A DNA stretch of 64,000 nt, taken from the NCBI GenBank assembly GCA_964602595.1, contig CAZRRO010000002.1, forward strand, positions 124,001 through 188,000, in the 5' to 3' direction. This stretch comes from CAIWAH01 sp964602595. Its GTDB lineage: Bacteria; Verrucomicrobiota; Verrucomicrobiia; Limisphaerales; UBA9464. Positions 47,714-56,846 of this stretch are shown in pieces (position 1 is the stretch's first letter; each line of letters opens with the position of its first letter). Under the pieces are notes generated by a model, which saw only the letters and a list, made by a program, of their open reading frames with translations, did no database searches and was not told where the DNA came from. The position numbers were made by a program, and so were the translations under genes.

Positions 47714-49396
47714 TCAGCCTCGGGACGCCAACAACGCCCTGGCCCGCTTCAGCGCCTCGTCCACGTTTTCACAGACGTTCTCCGGGCCGACGTGGTCGAT
47801 GAAGCCGGCGTTGGACAGCGCCATCAGCGGCTGGGTGTGTGGGCCGGCGAGCAGCAGCCAGCGGCCGTGCCGGCGAAGTTTGGCGTGCAGTTCTTCCAGC
47901 GCGTGGATGCCCGTGGCGTCCATCGCCATGACGCGTTTCATGCCGAGGATCAGCACGTCGGGCTGGCGGTCGGCGCCGCGCAGGGCCGATTCCAGTTTGT
48001 CGGCCGTGCCGAACAGGAAGGCGCCGGCCACCTGATAGACGAGCACACCTTTGGGCACTTCCTTGCCATGCAGCGAATCCTCCGGCGCGAGGTCGAGCGC
48101 GCGTTCGTCCACGCTGGTGATCTGGGTGGTCTCCGAGACGCGCCGGATGAAGAGGAACGCGGCCAGGATCAGGCCGACTTCAACCGCGAGCGTAAGGTCG
48201 GCCACGACGGTCAGGATGAACGAGATCAGGAACACGCTGGCGTCGCTCTTGGGCCAGCCGCGCAGCCGGCCGAAGTTCCGCCATTCGCCCATGTTCAGGC
48301 CGATGACGACGAGGATGCCGCTGAGCACGGGCAGCGGGACAAACTTCGCGAGCGGGGCGGCCACGAGCACGATGCCGAGCAAGGCCAGCGAATGAACGAT
48401 GCCCGCGACGGGCGTCCGGGCGCCGGAACGGACGTTGGCGGCCGTGCGGGCAATGGCGCCGGTCGCCGGCAGGCCGCCGAAGATGGCCGAGCCCAGGTTC
48501 GCGGCACCCTGGGCGATGAGTTCGGTGTTGGAGTCGTGCTTGTCCTCGATCATGCCGTCCGCCACCACGCAGCAGAGCAGCGACTCGATGGCGCCCAGCA
48601 GCGCGATGGTGAACGCCGGCCGAATGAGGAAACGAATCTGGTCGAAGTCGAACACCGGCAGGTGCGGGCGCGGTAGGGACTGCGGGATGGCGTCCGGCCC
48701 GAAACGGCTGCCGATGGTCTCGATGCCCAGCGGGAACAGCGTTACGGCGACCGTGCCCAGGACGACGGCCGCCAGGGACGGCGGCACCCAGCGCGCCCAG
48801 TTGGCCGGCCAGAACTTGACGACTGCCGCCGCCAGCACGGCCAGCAGGGCGGTGGGCCAGTGGAGGTCGCCCAGGTGGCGGGCGATGAACGTGAGCTTGT
48901 GGATGAAGTCCGCCGGAACCGTTTCGTCCGGCTTCAGTTGCAGGCCGAGGAAATCACGGAGCTGCGTGCTCAGGATGTAAACCGCGATGCCCGCCGTGAA
49001 CCCGGCGATCACCGGCATGGGGATGTATTTGATCATCGCCCCCATGCGGGCAAAGCCGAGGCCCATCAGCATGAGCCCGGCCAGCGCCGTGCAGATCACC
49101 AGGCTGTCCGCGCCGTGTTCCTGCGCCACGGCGGCGACCACCGGGATGAAGGCCGCCGTAGGGCCGCCGATCGCGACCTTTGAACCGCCCAGGGCCGAAA
49201 CCAGGAAGCCCGCCACGATGCCGGTCACGATGCCCACCGCCGGGGTCGCGCCGGACGCAATTCCCAGCGCCATGCTGAGCGACAGGGCAATGATTCCCAG
49301 CGTCACCCCGGCCGAAATATCCGCGCGGAAATCCGAACGGGAGTAACCCCGGAGGCAATCGAGCAGCCGCGGCCGGAAAAGGGCGGAAGTGGGCAT
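47714..49396 (-). CDS. SulP family anion transporter with STAS domain
   Basis: 560 residues. The N-terminal membrane domain has about 10-12 helices, including the SulP opening 'FRADISAGVTLGIIALSLSMALGIASGATP', 'GGSKVAIGGPTAAFIPVV' and 'GAANLGSAIFGGLPATGAIARTAANVRSG'. The C-terminal STAS domain (about 435-555) has 'LILGMKRVMAMDATGIHALEELHAKLRRHG'. Family members carry sulfate, bicarbonate or dicarboxylates. The STAS serine is replaced by Ala-Thr in 'MDATGIHAL'. ATG at 49396 is chosen over an upstream ATG at 49420 by N-terminal similarity. A 66-bp gap separates it from the DUF1501 gene downstream. Confidence 0.93.
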   Translation of the reverse strand: MPTSALFRPRLLDCLRGYSRSDFRADISAGVTLGIIALSLSMALGIASGATPAVGIVTGIVAGFLVSALGGSKVAIGGPTAAFIPVVAAVAQEHGADSLVICTALAGLMLMGLGFARMGAMIKYIPMPVIAGFTAGIAVYILSTQLRDFLGLQLKPDETVPADFIHKLTFIARHLGDLHWPTALLAVLAAAVVKFWPANWARWVPPSLAAVVLGTVAVTLFPLGIETIGSRFGPDAIPQSLPRPHLPVFDFDQIRFLIRPAFTIALLGAIESLLCCVVADGMIEDKHDSNTELIAQGAANLGSAIFGGLPATGAIARTAANVRSGARTPVAGIVHSLALLGIVLVAAPLAKFVPLPVLSGILVVIGLNMGEWRNFGRLRGWPKSDASVFLISFILTVVADLTLAVEVGLILAAFLFIRRVSETTQITSVDERALDLAPEDSLHGKEVPKGVLVYQVAGAFLFGTADKLESALRGADRQPDVLILGMKRVMAMDATGIHALEELHAKLRRHGRWLLLAGPHTQPLMALSNAGFIDHVGPENVCENVDEALKRARALLASRG

Positions 49397-49438
49397 GGCC
49401 TGTATCCGCAGTGATGACACTGCGATTCCGCCGGTGGG

Positions 49439-50191
49439 TCAACGGTCCGGAAAGGTGCCCGTGCGCGGCGGCTGCGGCCCGGCATCCTGCATCAGGTCCA
49501 CCATGCCGCGGTGGGTCACGAACCAGAATATCGCCCCCGCAAGGGTGCAACCCGCCGCCGGCACCCCGAGGGCGGCCGGACCAAAGCGTTCGTCCGCGAC
49601 CACCCCGACCCAGCCGCCAATGCCGAAGGCCGCGAACAGGTTGGCGAGGAACCGCAGCTTCCAGAATTCGACCTGTCGGTGCCGGATCCAGTGCCCGAGC
49701 ATGACACCGATGTCGGTGATCATGCCGCTGACATGGGTGGTGCGGATCATCAGGCCACAGTAGCTGCTGGTCATCGCGTTCTGGAGCCCGCACGCCATCG
49801 CCACCGCCGGCAGGCCGAGCCGATGGCCGGACATGAGCAACCCGGTGGCAAGGCTCAGCAACGCGCCCTGCACCATCAGCGCCACGCCGTAACGGCGTCC
49901 GGGAATCAGTTTCCACGCACCCACCAGCACGCCCGCCAACAACGCACCGATCAGGAAACCCAGGATGATGCCAAACGACGCTGCCGCATCCGCCCATTTG
50001 CTCGCGTGCAGGTCGATCCCAAGGCGCGACACGGCGCCGGTCATGTGGCTGACCGGCGAATGGAAGAACCCGAGCGCGGTCGAATTGACGAACCCGGCGG
50101 TGGCCGAGAACAGCAACGCGCCGGGAAACAGGTGGCGAATCTTCCGGTAAGCCTGGGCTCGGTCGAGCGGTTGGGGATGCGAATAGGGCAT
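49439..50191 (-). CDS. DUF1275 (YoaK-like) membrane protein
   Basis: 250 residues, six predicted membrane helices: 'ALLFSATAGFVNSTALGFFHSPVSHMTGAVSRLG', 'ASFGIILGFLIGALLAGVLVG', 'GLPAVAMACGLQNAMTSSYCGLMIRTTHVSGMITDIGVMLGHWI' and others. The 'S.MTG' and 'R.THV.G..TD.G' motifs are those of DUF1275. Function is unknown for the family. ATG at 50191 is the family start. It is 42 bp upstream of the SulP gene on the same strand, so the two are probably co-transcribed. Confidence 0.9.
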   Translation of the reverse strand: MPYSHPQPLDRAQAYRKIRHLFPGALLFSATAGFVNSTALGFFHSPVSHMTGAVSRLGIDLHASKWADAAASFGIILGFLIGALLAGVLVGAWKLIPGRRYGVALMVQGALLSLATGLLMSGHRLGLPAVAMACGLQNAMTSSYCGLMIRTTHVSGMITDIGVMLGHWIRHRQVEFWKLRFLANLFAAFGIGGWVGVVADERFGPAALGVPAAGCTLAGAIFWFVTHRGMVDLMQDAGPQPPRTGTFPDR

Positions 50192-50283
50192 CGAAGGTGG
50201 AATCAGTGTGAACCTCCGGCTCGCGAGAGCAAGCGGTTCGCCACCGGGCCCCTGGCGTGGGGCGCAGCGCCTCCTCTCCCCGG

Positions 50284-50314
50284 CCCTCTCCTCCACTCCG
50301 AGTGGAAGAGAGGG
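50284..50314. repeat. Palindromic repeat between divergent genes (copy 3)
   Basis: CCCTCTCCTCCACT-CCG-AGTGGAAGAGAGGG, 14-bp arms with one mismatch, preceded by CTCTCCCCGG. It is of the same class as the copies at 43711 and 43857 and lies between the starts of the DUF1275 and GH32 genes. Confidence 0.65.
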
Positions 50315-50419
50315 AGTCCACCGGGCGGATTTCGGGGGCAGTGTCCAGCTGCACACCCACCGGCTGAACTCCCTCGCGGGCGCTTGCCTCGGCCGGGCCA
50401 TCCTTTCAGCTTCCTCGAA

Positions 50420-52384
50420 ATGACCTCCCGCTCCTGCGCCCTGTTCTGCGCCTTCGCGTCATCGCTGTTGGGTTCCGCCGCTTTCGCAGCGGATCAGTTC
50501 ATCGCCGACTTCGAGGGGACCGACTACGCCGGTTGGACGGCCACCGGCACGGCGTTCGGCGCCGCCCCGGCCCGCGGCACATTGCCCAACCAGCAGAATG
50601 TCGGCGGTTTCCGCGGCAATGGATTGGTCAACTCCTACCTCGGCGGGGATGCCGCCACGGGCACGCTGACGTCGCCGGAGTTCACCGTGTCGCTGCGTTA
50701 CCTGAACTTCCTGCTCGGCGGCGGAGCGCACGAGGGGCAGACCTGCGTGAACGTGCTGGTCGGCGGCCAAGTCGTGCGGTCGGCGCCGGGACGCGACGAT
50801 GAGTTCCTGAACATGGCCACGCTCGACCTGGGTGACTTCCTGGGGAAGCCGGCGCGCCTCCAGATCGTGGACACCGCCACCGGCGGCTGGGGCCACGTCA
50901 ACGCCGACCACTTCGTGCTCAGTGACACCGCCGCCACCCCGCCGGTGAAGTCGCGGACGATGGATACGAGCCGGCTTTACGACGAGACCTTCCGGCCGCA
51001 GTTCCACTTCACCGCGCAGAAGGGCTGGCTGAACGACCCGAACGGCCTCGTCCACTTCGCCGGCGAATACCACCTGTTCTTCCAGCACAATCCCTACGGC
51101 CGCGAATGGGGCAACATGACCTGGGGCCACGCGGTGAGCCCGGACCTGATCCATTGGCAGCAGCTCGACCACGCCCTTTGGCCGGACCGCATGGGGACCA
51201 TGTTCAGCGGCTCGGCGGTCGTGGACTGGCAGAACACCGCCGGCTTCCAGACCGGCAAGGAACCCGCCCTCGTCGCGATCTACACCGCGGCCGGCGGCAC
51301 CAGCGAGGAATCGAAGGGCCAGCCCTTCACGCAGTGCCTCGCCTACTCGAATGACCGGGGCCGCACCTGGACGAAGTATGCTGGAAATCCCGTGGTGCCG
51401 AACGTCGGCGACGGCGACCGCGATCCCAAGGTCTTCTGGCACGCGCCCACCAAACGCTGGGTCATGCCGCTCTACGTCGGCGAAAAGGACCCGGTGAAGA
51501 AGGACGCGAAGGGCAATCCGGCCACGCGCCATGCCTGCCACTTCTACACCTCGCCCGACCTCAAGGTGTGGAGTTTCGCCAGCAAGTTCGCCGAGGAACT
51601 TTACGAGTGTCCCGGTTTCTTCGAGCTGCCGGTGGACGGCCACAAGGGGCGTTCGAAGTGGGTGCTCTTCGGCGCCAACGGCGATTATTGGCTCGGGCGC
51701 TTTGACGGCAGCGTATTCGCCGCTGAATCCCCGAAGCTCAAGGGCGACTACGGCGCCAATGCCTATGCCGCGCAGGCCTTCGACGACCTGCCCGACCACC
51801 GCGTGGTGCTCGTGAACTGGATGAACGGCGGCAAGTATCCCGGCATGCCGTTCAATCAGCAGATGGGCGTCCCCTTGGAACTCAGCCTCCAGACCACGCC
51901 CGACGGCATCCGGCTCGTGAAGTGGCCCGCGAAGGAATTCGGGTCGCTGGCCGCGAAGGCGGAGTCCGTCGCCATGCCCCTGAAAGTCGGCACGCACGCC
52001 CTGCCAGCGGCCGCCCAGGAATTGCTAGACCTCGAATTGGAGTTTCAGCCCGGCCAAGCCCGCACGGTCACGCTGGAGCTGCGCGGCCAGAAGCTGACGT
52101 GGGACGCCCAGGCCGGCGAACTTACCGCCTTCGGGCGGAAGCTGCCCTTGCGCCCGACCGGACGCGGAATGGGCCGCCACACCGAGAAACTGTGGAACAA
52201 CAGCGTCCGCTTGCGCGTGCTGCTGGATCGCACCTCGCTCGAACTCTTCGGCAACGGCGGGGTCGCCATGGCGTCGTTCTGTTTCGTGCCCCCGGTGGAA
52301 ACGGGCGCCGCGCTGACCATCGCCGGCGGCGACCTGGCGAAGGCACGGCTGACCGTGAAGACGCTGAAGTCGGCGTGGCGGTGA
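50420..52384 (+). CDS. GH32 fructan hydrolase (levanase/invertase-type), exported
   Basis: 654 residues with a signal peptide ('MTSRSCALFCAFASSLLGSAAFA'). Residues about 25-165 form an extra N-terminal beta domain ('DFEGTDYAGW', 'GGWGHVNADHFVLSD'), probably carbohydrate-binding. The five-bladed GH32 catalytic domain has 'GWLNDPNGL' (nucleophile Asp about 206), 'DGDRDPKVFW' (stabilising Asp about 337) and 'YECPGFFEL' (acid/base Glu about 395). The C-terminal beta-sandwich follows ('LRVLLDRTSLELFGNGG'). It would hydrolyse levan, inulin or sucrose outside the cytoplasm. No fructose uptake genes are adjacent. Confidence 0.95.
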   Translation: MTSRSCALFCAFASSLLGSAAFAADQFIADFEGTDYAGWTATGTAFGAAPARGTLPNQQNVGGFRGNGLVNSYLGGDAATGTLTSPEFTVSLRYLNFLLGGGAHEGQTCVNVLVGGQVVRSAPGRDDEFLNMATLDLGDFLGKPARLQIVDTATGGWGHVNADHFVLSDTAATPPVKSRTMDTSRLYDETFRPQFHFTAQKGWLNDPNGLVHFAGEYHLFFQHNPYGREWGNMTWGHAVSPDLIHWQQLDHALWPDRMGTMFSGSAVVDWQNTAGFQTGKEPALVAIYTAAGGTSEESKGQPFTQCLAYSNDRGRTWTKYAGNPVVPNVGDGDRDPKVFWHAPTKRWVMPLYVGEKDPVKKDAKGNPATRHACHFYTSPDLKVWSFASKFAEELYECPGFFELPVDGHKGRSKWVLFGANGDYWLGRFDGSVFAAESPKLKGDYGANAYAAQAFDDLPDHRVVLVNWMNGGKYPGMPFNQQMGVPLELSLQTTPDGIRLVKWPAKEFGSLAAKAESVAMPLKVGTHALPAAAQELLDLELEFQPGQARTVTLELRGQKLTWDAQAGELTAFGRKLPLRPTGRGMGRHTEKLWNNSVRLRVLLDRTSLELFGNGGVAMASFCFVPPVETGAALTIAGGDLAKARLTVKTLKSAWR

Positions 52385-52426
52385 GCGAGGCGATGCGGCA
52401 CACAATCTTGGGATCCGCTTACCGGC

Positions 52427-52852
52427 TCATCGGCGGCCGTCGACCGCAAGTTCTCGCATTCGGATAAACCCACCGAACAGCCCCGAAGCCAGCGAAAGAA
52501 CGCCTAGGACAAGCGGGGTGCCCCAGAGTTCCACGGAATGGTCCAGTTTACCGTCGATCGGCCGGTCCGGCGGGTAGAGCACCCTCACCGCGTCGCCAAC
52601 TTGGTAGGCAGGCGGCGACGCAGATAGCCGAGATTGGATGACATGAATCCGTCCCGTTGGGTCGGCAAACTCGATGGTGGGCGAATAGGTGGAGCCATCT
52701 GAACTGGTATGTTCGCGGAGGGCGACCACGCGGCCGGTCGCGGGTTGGGCCACCTTCAGGAAGCGGAACGCGCCGACCGCAGTCACGACCGCCCCGCCGG
52801 CAAGCAGCCAGCAAAGCAGCAGTGCGAACAGGAAGGGCAGCCGCCGTCTCAT
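52427..52852 (-). CDS. DUF3592-like membrane protein
   Basis: 141 residues with an N-terminal helix ('LPFLFALLLCWLLAGGAVVTAVGAF') and a C-terminal helix ('ELWGTPLVLGVLSLASGLFGGFI') enclosing an extracytoplasmic beta domain with 'ATGRVVALREHTSSDGSTYSPTIEFADPTGR' and 'YQVGDAVRVLYPPDRP'. This is the DUF3592 pattern ('G.V.......G....Y.P...F....G'). ATG at 52852 overlaps the stop of the DUF885 gene (ATGA), so the two are translationally coupled. Function is unknown. Confidence 0.85.
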   Translation of the reverse strand: MRRRLPFLFALLLCWLLAGGAVVTAVGAFRFLKVAQPATGRVVALREHTSSDGSTYSPTIEFADPTGRIHVIQSRLSASPPAYQVGDAVRVLYPPDRPIDGKLDHSVELWGTPLVLGVLSLASGLFGGFIRMRELAVDGRR

Positions 52853-54666
52853 CGCTGGGACTTCTCCCGTTCGATCCACGCCTTCATCCGCGGCTCCAGC
52901 ACGTCGAGCGGCAGGGCGCCTTTGCCGAGCAGTTCGTCGTGGAAGCGGCGCACGTCGAACTGCTCGCCGAGTTCCTTCTGCGCCAGCGCGCGGAGTTCGC
53001 GGATCTTGAGTTCGCCGAGCTTGTAGGCGAGCGCCTGGCCGGGCCACACGATGTAACGGTCAATCTCGACGGTGATGTCGTGCTCGCTCTTGCCGGCATT
53101 GGCCTTGAAGAATTCGATGGCCTGGTCGCGCGTCCAGCCGAGCGAATGCATGCCGGTGTCCACCACGAGCCGGATGGCGCGCCACATCTCGTAGGTGAGT
53201 TGGCCGAACTTGGCATACGGGTCGGCGTAGAAGCCCATTTCCTCGCCCAGCTTCTCGGAATACAGCCCCCAGCCCTCGACGAAGGCGGTGGTCTCGCTGT
53301 GTTTCTGGAAGTCGGGCACGCCCTCAAGTTCCTGCGCGATGGCAATCTGGAGGTGATGCCCCGGGACCGCTTCGTGGAGCGTGAGGGCTTCCATCTCGTA
53401 TTTCGGCCGGGTCTCCAGCGCGTAAGTGTTGGCGTAGAAGACGCCCGGGCGGCCGTAGCTCGCCGCGCCCGGCTGGTAGTAGGCGGTGGTCTGCGACTTC
53501 TCGGCGTAGCTCGGGATCGGCATCACGCCGTAGGGCAGGCGCGGCAGACGGCCGAAGAGCTTCGGCAACTGGAGGTCCACGCGCTTCGACACGTCCCGGT
53601 AGCCGGCCAGCAGTTCGGTGCCGCGTTCGAAGTAGAACTGTTTGTCCGTGCGCAGAAATTGGAGGAATTCGGCGAAACTGCCCTTGAAGCCAACCTGCGC
53701 GATGACCGCGCCCATCTCAGCGCGGATGCGTTTCACCTCGGCCTGACCGATGTCATGGATCTGCCGCGGCGTGAGCGTGGTCGTGGTGCTGCGGCGCGCG
53801 CGGAACGCATACCACGCCTCGCCGTCGGGCAGGGCGGTGGCGGCGATGGCTTCGCGCGCCTTGGGAACGTATTCCTCGGCGAGGAAGCGGTGCAGTTCGC
53901 GGAACTTGGGATAGAAGACGTTGGTGATCGCCGACAGCGCGCGGGCGCGGAGCGCTTCCTGGTCCGCGGCGGGAATCGCGGGCGGCAGTTCACGGAACGG
54001 CCGGAACACGGCGCTTTCCCGCGGATCGCCGGGCAGGTTGTTGAGCACCTGCTGCGGCACGTCGCGCAGCGTGATGCGTGGCGGCGTGATGCCTTTCGCC
54101 AGTCCTTCGCGCAGCAGTTCCAGCGTCTGGTCCACGAGTTTCCCGGACGCCTCGAGCCGCGCAATCATGTCGGCGAAGTCGGCCGCCTTGCCGGCCGGCA
54201 TGATGCTGAGCGTCTGCGCGATGTCCTGCTGGACGCCGCCCATCTGGTTCAGCGGAAGCAGTTCGTCCGGGAACCGCAGCCCTTCCTGGGCCAGCACGAA
54301 CTGGCGCCGGAACAGGTCGAAGTAAAGCTGCTCGTCCGGCGGCAGCGCCGCGCGGTCGATCGTCGCGAGGACCTTCAGCGGACGTTCAAGTTCGGCGCGT
54401 TGGCGGTCCCGGGCCGGCTTGGACAGGTCGGACCAGCGGGCATTCTGGCCGGGAAACCCGTTGTAGGTCGCCGACTCCGGTGACTCGATCATCTCGTGGC
54501 GCCATTCCAGGTCGAACAGCTGCCGGAGCCGCACGGTGTCGTTCGTGGCGCCCTTGGAAGCCGTCAGCGCCCGGAACGCCGCGTCGAACTCGGCCGGTGT
54601 GTTAGGTTCGGCGGCACGCAGGATGGCGACACCGGCCAAGGCGAGGCAAAGGAGGGTCCGTTTCAC
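52849..54666 (-). CDS. DUF885 family zinc metallopeptidase-like protein
   Basis: 605 residues with a signal peptide ('LLCLALAGVAILRAAEP'). DUF885 landmarks are visible: 'FPGQNARWSDLSK', 'LPPVFYANTY'-like 'GVFYANTYALETRP', the zinc site 'LHEAVPGHHLQIAIAQEL', the distal Glu in 'AFVEGWGLYSEKLGEEMG', and 'VDTGMHSLGWTRDQAIEFF'. The HExPGHH arrangement suggests a carboxypeptidase-like role in the periplasm. A DUF3592-like gene follows in a 4-bp overlap. Confidence 0.92.
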   Translation of the reverse strand: MKRTLLCLALAGVAILRAAEPNTPAEFDAAFRALTASKGATNDTVRLRQLFDLEWRHEMIESPESATYNGFPGQNARWSDLSKPARDRQRAELERPLKVLATIDRAALPPDEQLYFDLFRRQFVLAQEGLRFPDELLPLNQMGGVQQDIAQTLSIMPAGKAADFADMIARLEASGKLVDQTLELLREGLAKGITPPRITLRDVPQQVLNNLPGDPRESAVFRPFRELPPAIPAADQEALRARALSAITNVFYPKFRELHRFLAEEYVPKAREAIAATALPDGEAWYAFRARRSTTTTLTPRQIHDIGQAEVKRIRAEMGAVIAQVGFKGSFAEFLQFLRTDKQFYFERGTELLAGYRDVSKRVDLQLPKLFGRLPRLPYGVMPIPSYAEKSQTTAYYQPGAASYGRPGVFYANTYALETRPKYEMEALTLHEAVPGHHLQIAIAQELEGVPDFQKHSETTAFVEGWGLYSEKLGEEMGFYADPYAKFGQLTYEMWRAIRLVVDTGMHSLGWTRDQAIEFFKANAGKSEHDITVEIDRYIVWPGQALAYKLGELKIRELRALAQKELGEQFDVRRFHDELLGKGALPLDVLEPRMKAWIEREKSQR

Positions 54667-54718
54667 GCGCGAAGCAAGGCGGGCACGGCGGCGGCGGTCA
54701 AGCGGGCCGGGTGCCGAC

Positions 54719-55636
54719 TCATTCCAGCGTGAGCGTCAGGTTCTCCGCCGCGGTGCGGCTCAGGCCGACGAAGGTTTCCTCGGCCAGGGTCAGGCGCCGG
54801 CCACGCCAGTGCAGGATGCCCCAGTCGCGCTTCAGCTTGCGGCGGCCGAGCGGCAGGGCGACGAGCGAGCCGTTGCGCAGTTCCTCCTGTGCCACCCAGG
54901 GCGCCCCGATGCTCACGCCGAGGCCGAGCTTCACCATCTCCTTGATGGCCTCCATCGACCCGAGCTCGATCACGGTGTTGAGCACCACGTCCTCCTTGCG
55001 GAAGTAGTCGTCGACGATCCGGAACGTGTGCGAGCCCTTGCGGTAGATGATGAGGCTCTGCTTGGGGATGTCGGCCCGGTTCACCGCTCCGTCCTGCGCC
55101 CACGGATGCAACGGCGACGTAATGAACACCAATTCGTCGGTGAAAAGCGGCAGGAAGTCGAACCGTTCGTCCGGCGTGTGCTGGAGGCCGACCGCCAGGT
55201 CGATCTTCTGGCGTTCGAGGGCGAGTATGAGTTCCCGGCTGTCACCCGGCTCCACCTGGATGTGGCTCTGCGGGAAGCTCTCCTTGAATTCCCGCAACAC
55301 CGGCGGCAGCAGCACCGTGCAGATGGACGACGTGGCGCCCAGCCGCAGCCGGCCGCGGCCCCACTTGCCCAACTGCTCGATGCCTTCCCGGGCGGACTGC
55401 ATCTCGCGGAGGATGACCTGGGAATGTTTCAGGAGATGTTCGCCCGACTGCGTGAGCATCACCTTCTTGCCCACCCTGTCCAAAAGCCGACAGCCGATGT
55501 CGGTTTCCAGCGCTTTGATGGAGTGGCTCACGGCGGATTGCGTGAGGAAAAGTTCGCGGGCCGTCTGCGTGAAACTGCCCGTGCGGGCAAGGATCGCGAA
55601 GGCCTGCAACTGCCTGCTATCAAGGGGACCTTTCAT
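54719..55636 (-). CDS. LysR-family transcriptional regulator of the nitrate operon
   Basis: 305 residues. The N-terminal winged helix-turn-helix is 'SRQLQAFAILARTGSFTQTARELFLTQSAVSHSIKALETDIGCRLLDRVGKKVMLTQSGEHLL'. The C-terminal inducer-binding domain spans about 90-300. ATG at 55636 matches the usual start 10 residues ahead of the HTH. The gene is divergent from the nrt operon, whose first start is 104 bp away, so it very probably controls that operon, as CbbR- or NtcB-type LysR regulators control carbon and nitrogen genes. The inducer is unknown. TTCAT/ATGAA half-sites lie in the start region. Confidence 0.93.
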   Translation of the reverse strand: MKGPLDSRQLQAFAILARTGSFTQTARELFLTQSAVSHSIKALETDIGCRLLDRVGKKVMLTQSGEHLLKHSQVILREMQSAREGIEQLGKWGRGRLRLGATSSICTVLLPPVLREFKESFPQSHIQVEPGDSRELILALERQKIDLAVGLQHTPDERFDFLPLFTDELVFITSPLHPWAQDGAVNRADIPKQSLIIYRKGSHTFRIVDDYFRKEDVVLNTVIELGSMEAIKEMVKLGLGVSIGAPWVAQEELRNGSLVALPLGRRKLKRDWGILHWRGRRLTLAEETFVGLSRTAAENLTLTLE

Positions 55637-55653
55637 CAATGAATGAGCTTCAT
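55632..55653. promoter_or_regulatory. Putative LysR operator half-sites
   Basis: TTCAT (55632-55636), ATGAA (55639-55643) and TTCAT (55649-55653) alternate, giving ATGAA-TGAGC-TTCAT as an interrupted palindrome. It overlaps the LysR start codon, so self-repression would be expected if it is bound. Confidence 0.4.
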
Positions 55654-55739
55654 CTAAACCAGCCAATCTTTGCGGAGCACTCATTCGGCCAAGTTCGCTG
55701 AACGGCACCAACATCGCTTGCGGCGGGGCAGATTAGTTT

Positions 55740-56846
55740 ATGACTGCTCGAATTCGCACAGCGTTGCCCCGCGACGTCCGCCCGAAGGGACACACCACGC
55801 CCATCCGCCTCGGGTTCGTGCCGCTTTCCGATGCGGCCCCGCTGATCGTGGCGCAGGAATGGGGCCTGTTCGCCCGGCACGGGCTGGATGTGCGCCTCAG
55901 TCGGGAACTGGGCTGGGCGAGCGTGCGGGACAAACTTGTCCACGGTGAATTGGATGGCGCCCACTCGCTCAGCACCCTGCCCGTCGCCCTCGCCCACGGC
56001 CTGGGCTGCGTGAAGACCGACGTGGTCGCCGGGATGGTCCTGAATCTTCACGGCAACGCGATCACCCTCAGCAACGAACTCTGGCGCGCCGGCGTCCGCG
56101 ACCAGGCCTCGATGCGCAGCTTCCTCGCCGCCAACCGCAATCGCCGCACGCTCACGCTGGGCACCGTGGCCATGAACTCGACGCACTCCTACCTGCTGCG
56201 GTCGTGGTTCCAGCGCGCGGGTGCCAATTTCGAGACTGACATCCGCCTGGTGGTCGTGCCGCCGGCCCAACTGGGCGCCAACCTTGCCTCGGGCCATCTC
56301 GACGGTTTCTGCGCCGGCGAACCCTGGAATAGCCAGGCAGTCGCCAATGGCCACGCTTGGGTTGCCGCCACCAGCGCCGACCTTGTGCCGTATCACCCGG
56401 AAAAGGTGCTGGTCGTCCGCGCGGGATTCGACGCGGCCCGCGGCCAGGAACACCTGCACCTGCTGGCCGCGCTGCTCGAGGCCTGCGCGCTGTGCGACCA
56501 GGCGGAAAATCACGACGCCATCGCCCGGCTGCTAGCCGGACCGCGTTACCTCAACCTGCCCGCCGAGGTCGTGCGCCGTGGCTTCTCCGGCCGGTTCGAC
56601 GCCGGCCAGGGCCGCACGTTGGGCGGGGACCTGCTGGTGTTCCACCGCGATGACGCCAACGCCCCCACGGCGGACAAGCTGGGCTGGATCGCGCGGCACC
56701 TGCTCGATGGGGTCGCCCCGAAGCCCTTCACCGTCGCCCAACTCAGCCAGGTCTTCCGTTTGGACCGGTTCACCGCGGCCCAAGCTTTGGTCTCCAACTC
56801 AGAACTCCAAGGACATGAACTCGAAGCCCACCTCCTCACTGCCTGA
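55740..56846 (+). CDS. NrtA/CmpA-like binding protein without export signal
   Basis: 368 residues related to the next gene product (NrtA) but lacking any signal peptide or lipobox: it starts 'MTARIRTALPRDVRPKGHTTPIRLGFVPLSDAAPLIVAQEWGLFARHGLDV'. The fold landmarks 'LVHGELDGAHSLSTLPVALAHGLG', 'LNLHGNAITLS', 'HLDGFCAGEPWNSQAV' and 'YHPEKVLVVRAGFDA' are preserved. It is therefore likely a cytosolic nitrate or bicarbonate sensor, equivalent to the NrtA-like C-terminal domain of cyanobacterial NrtC, which the ATPase here lacks. It overlaps the nrtA start by 32 bp. Confidence 0.85.
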   Translation: MTARIRTALPRDVRPKGHTTPIRLGFVPLSDAAPLIVAQEWGLFARHGLDVRLSRELGWASVRDKLVHGELDGAHSLSTLPVALAHGLGCVKTDVVAGMVLNLHGNAITLSNELWRAGVRDQASMRSFLAANRNRRTLTLGTVAMNSTHSYLLRSWFQRAGANFETDIRLVVVPPAQLGANLASGHLDGFCAGEPWNSQAVANGHAWVAATSADLVPYHPEKVLVVRAGFDAARGQEHLHLLAALLEACALCDQAENHDAIARLLAGPRYLNLPAEVVRRGFSGRFDAGQGRTLGGDLLVFHRDDANAPTADKLGWIARHLLDGVAPKPFTVAQLSQVFRLDRFTAAQALVSNSELQGHELEAHLLTA

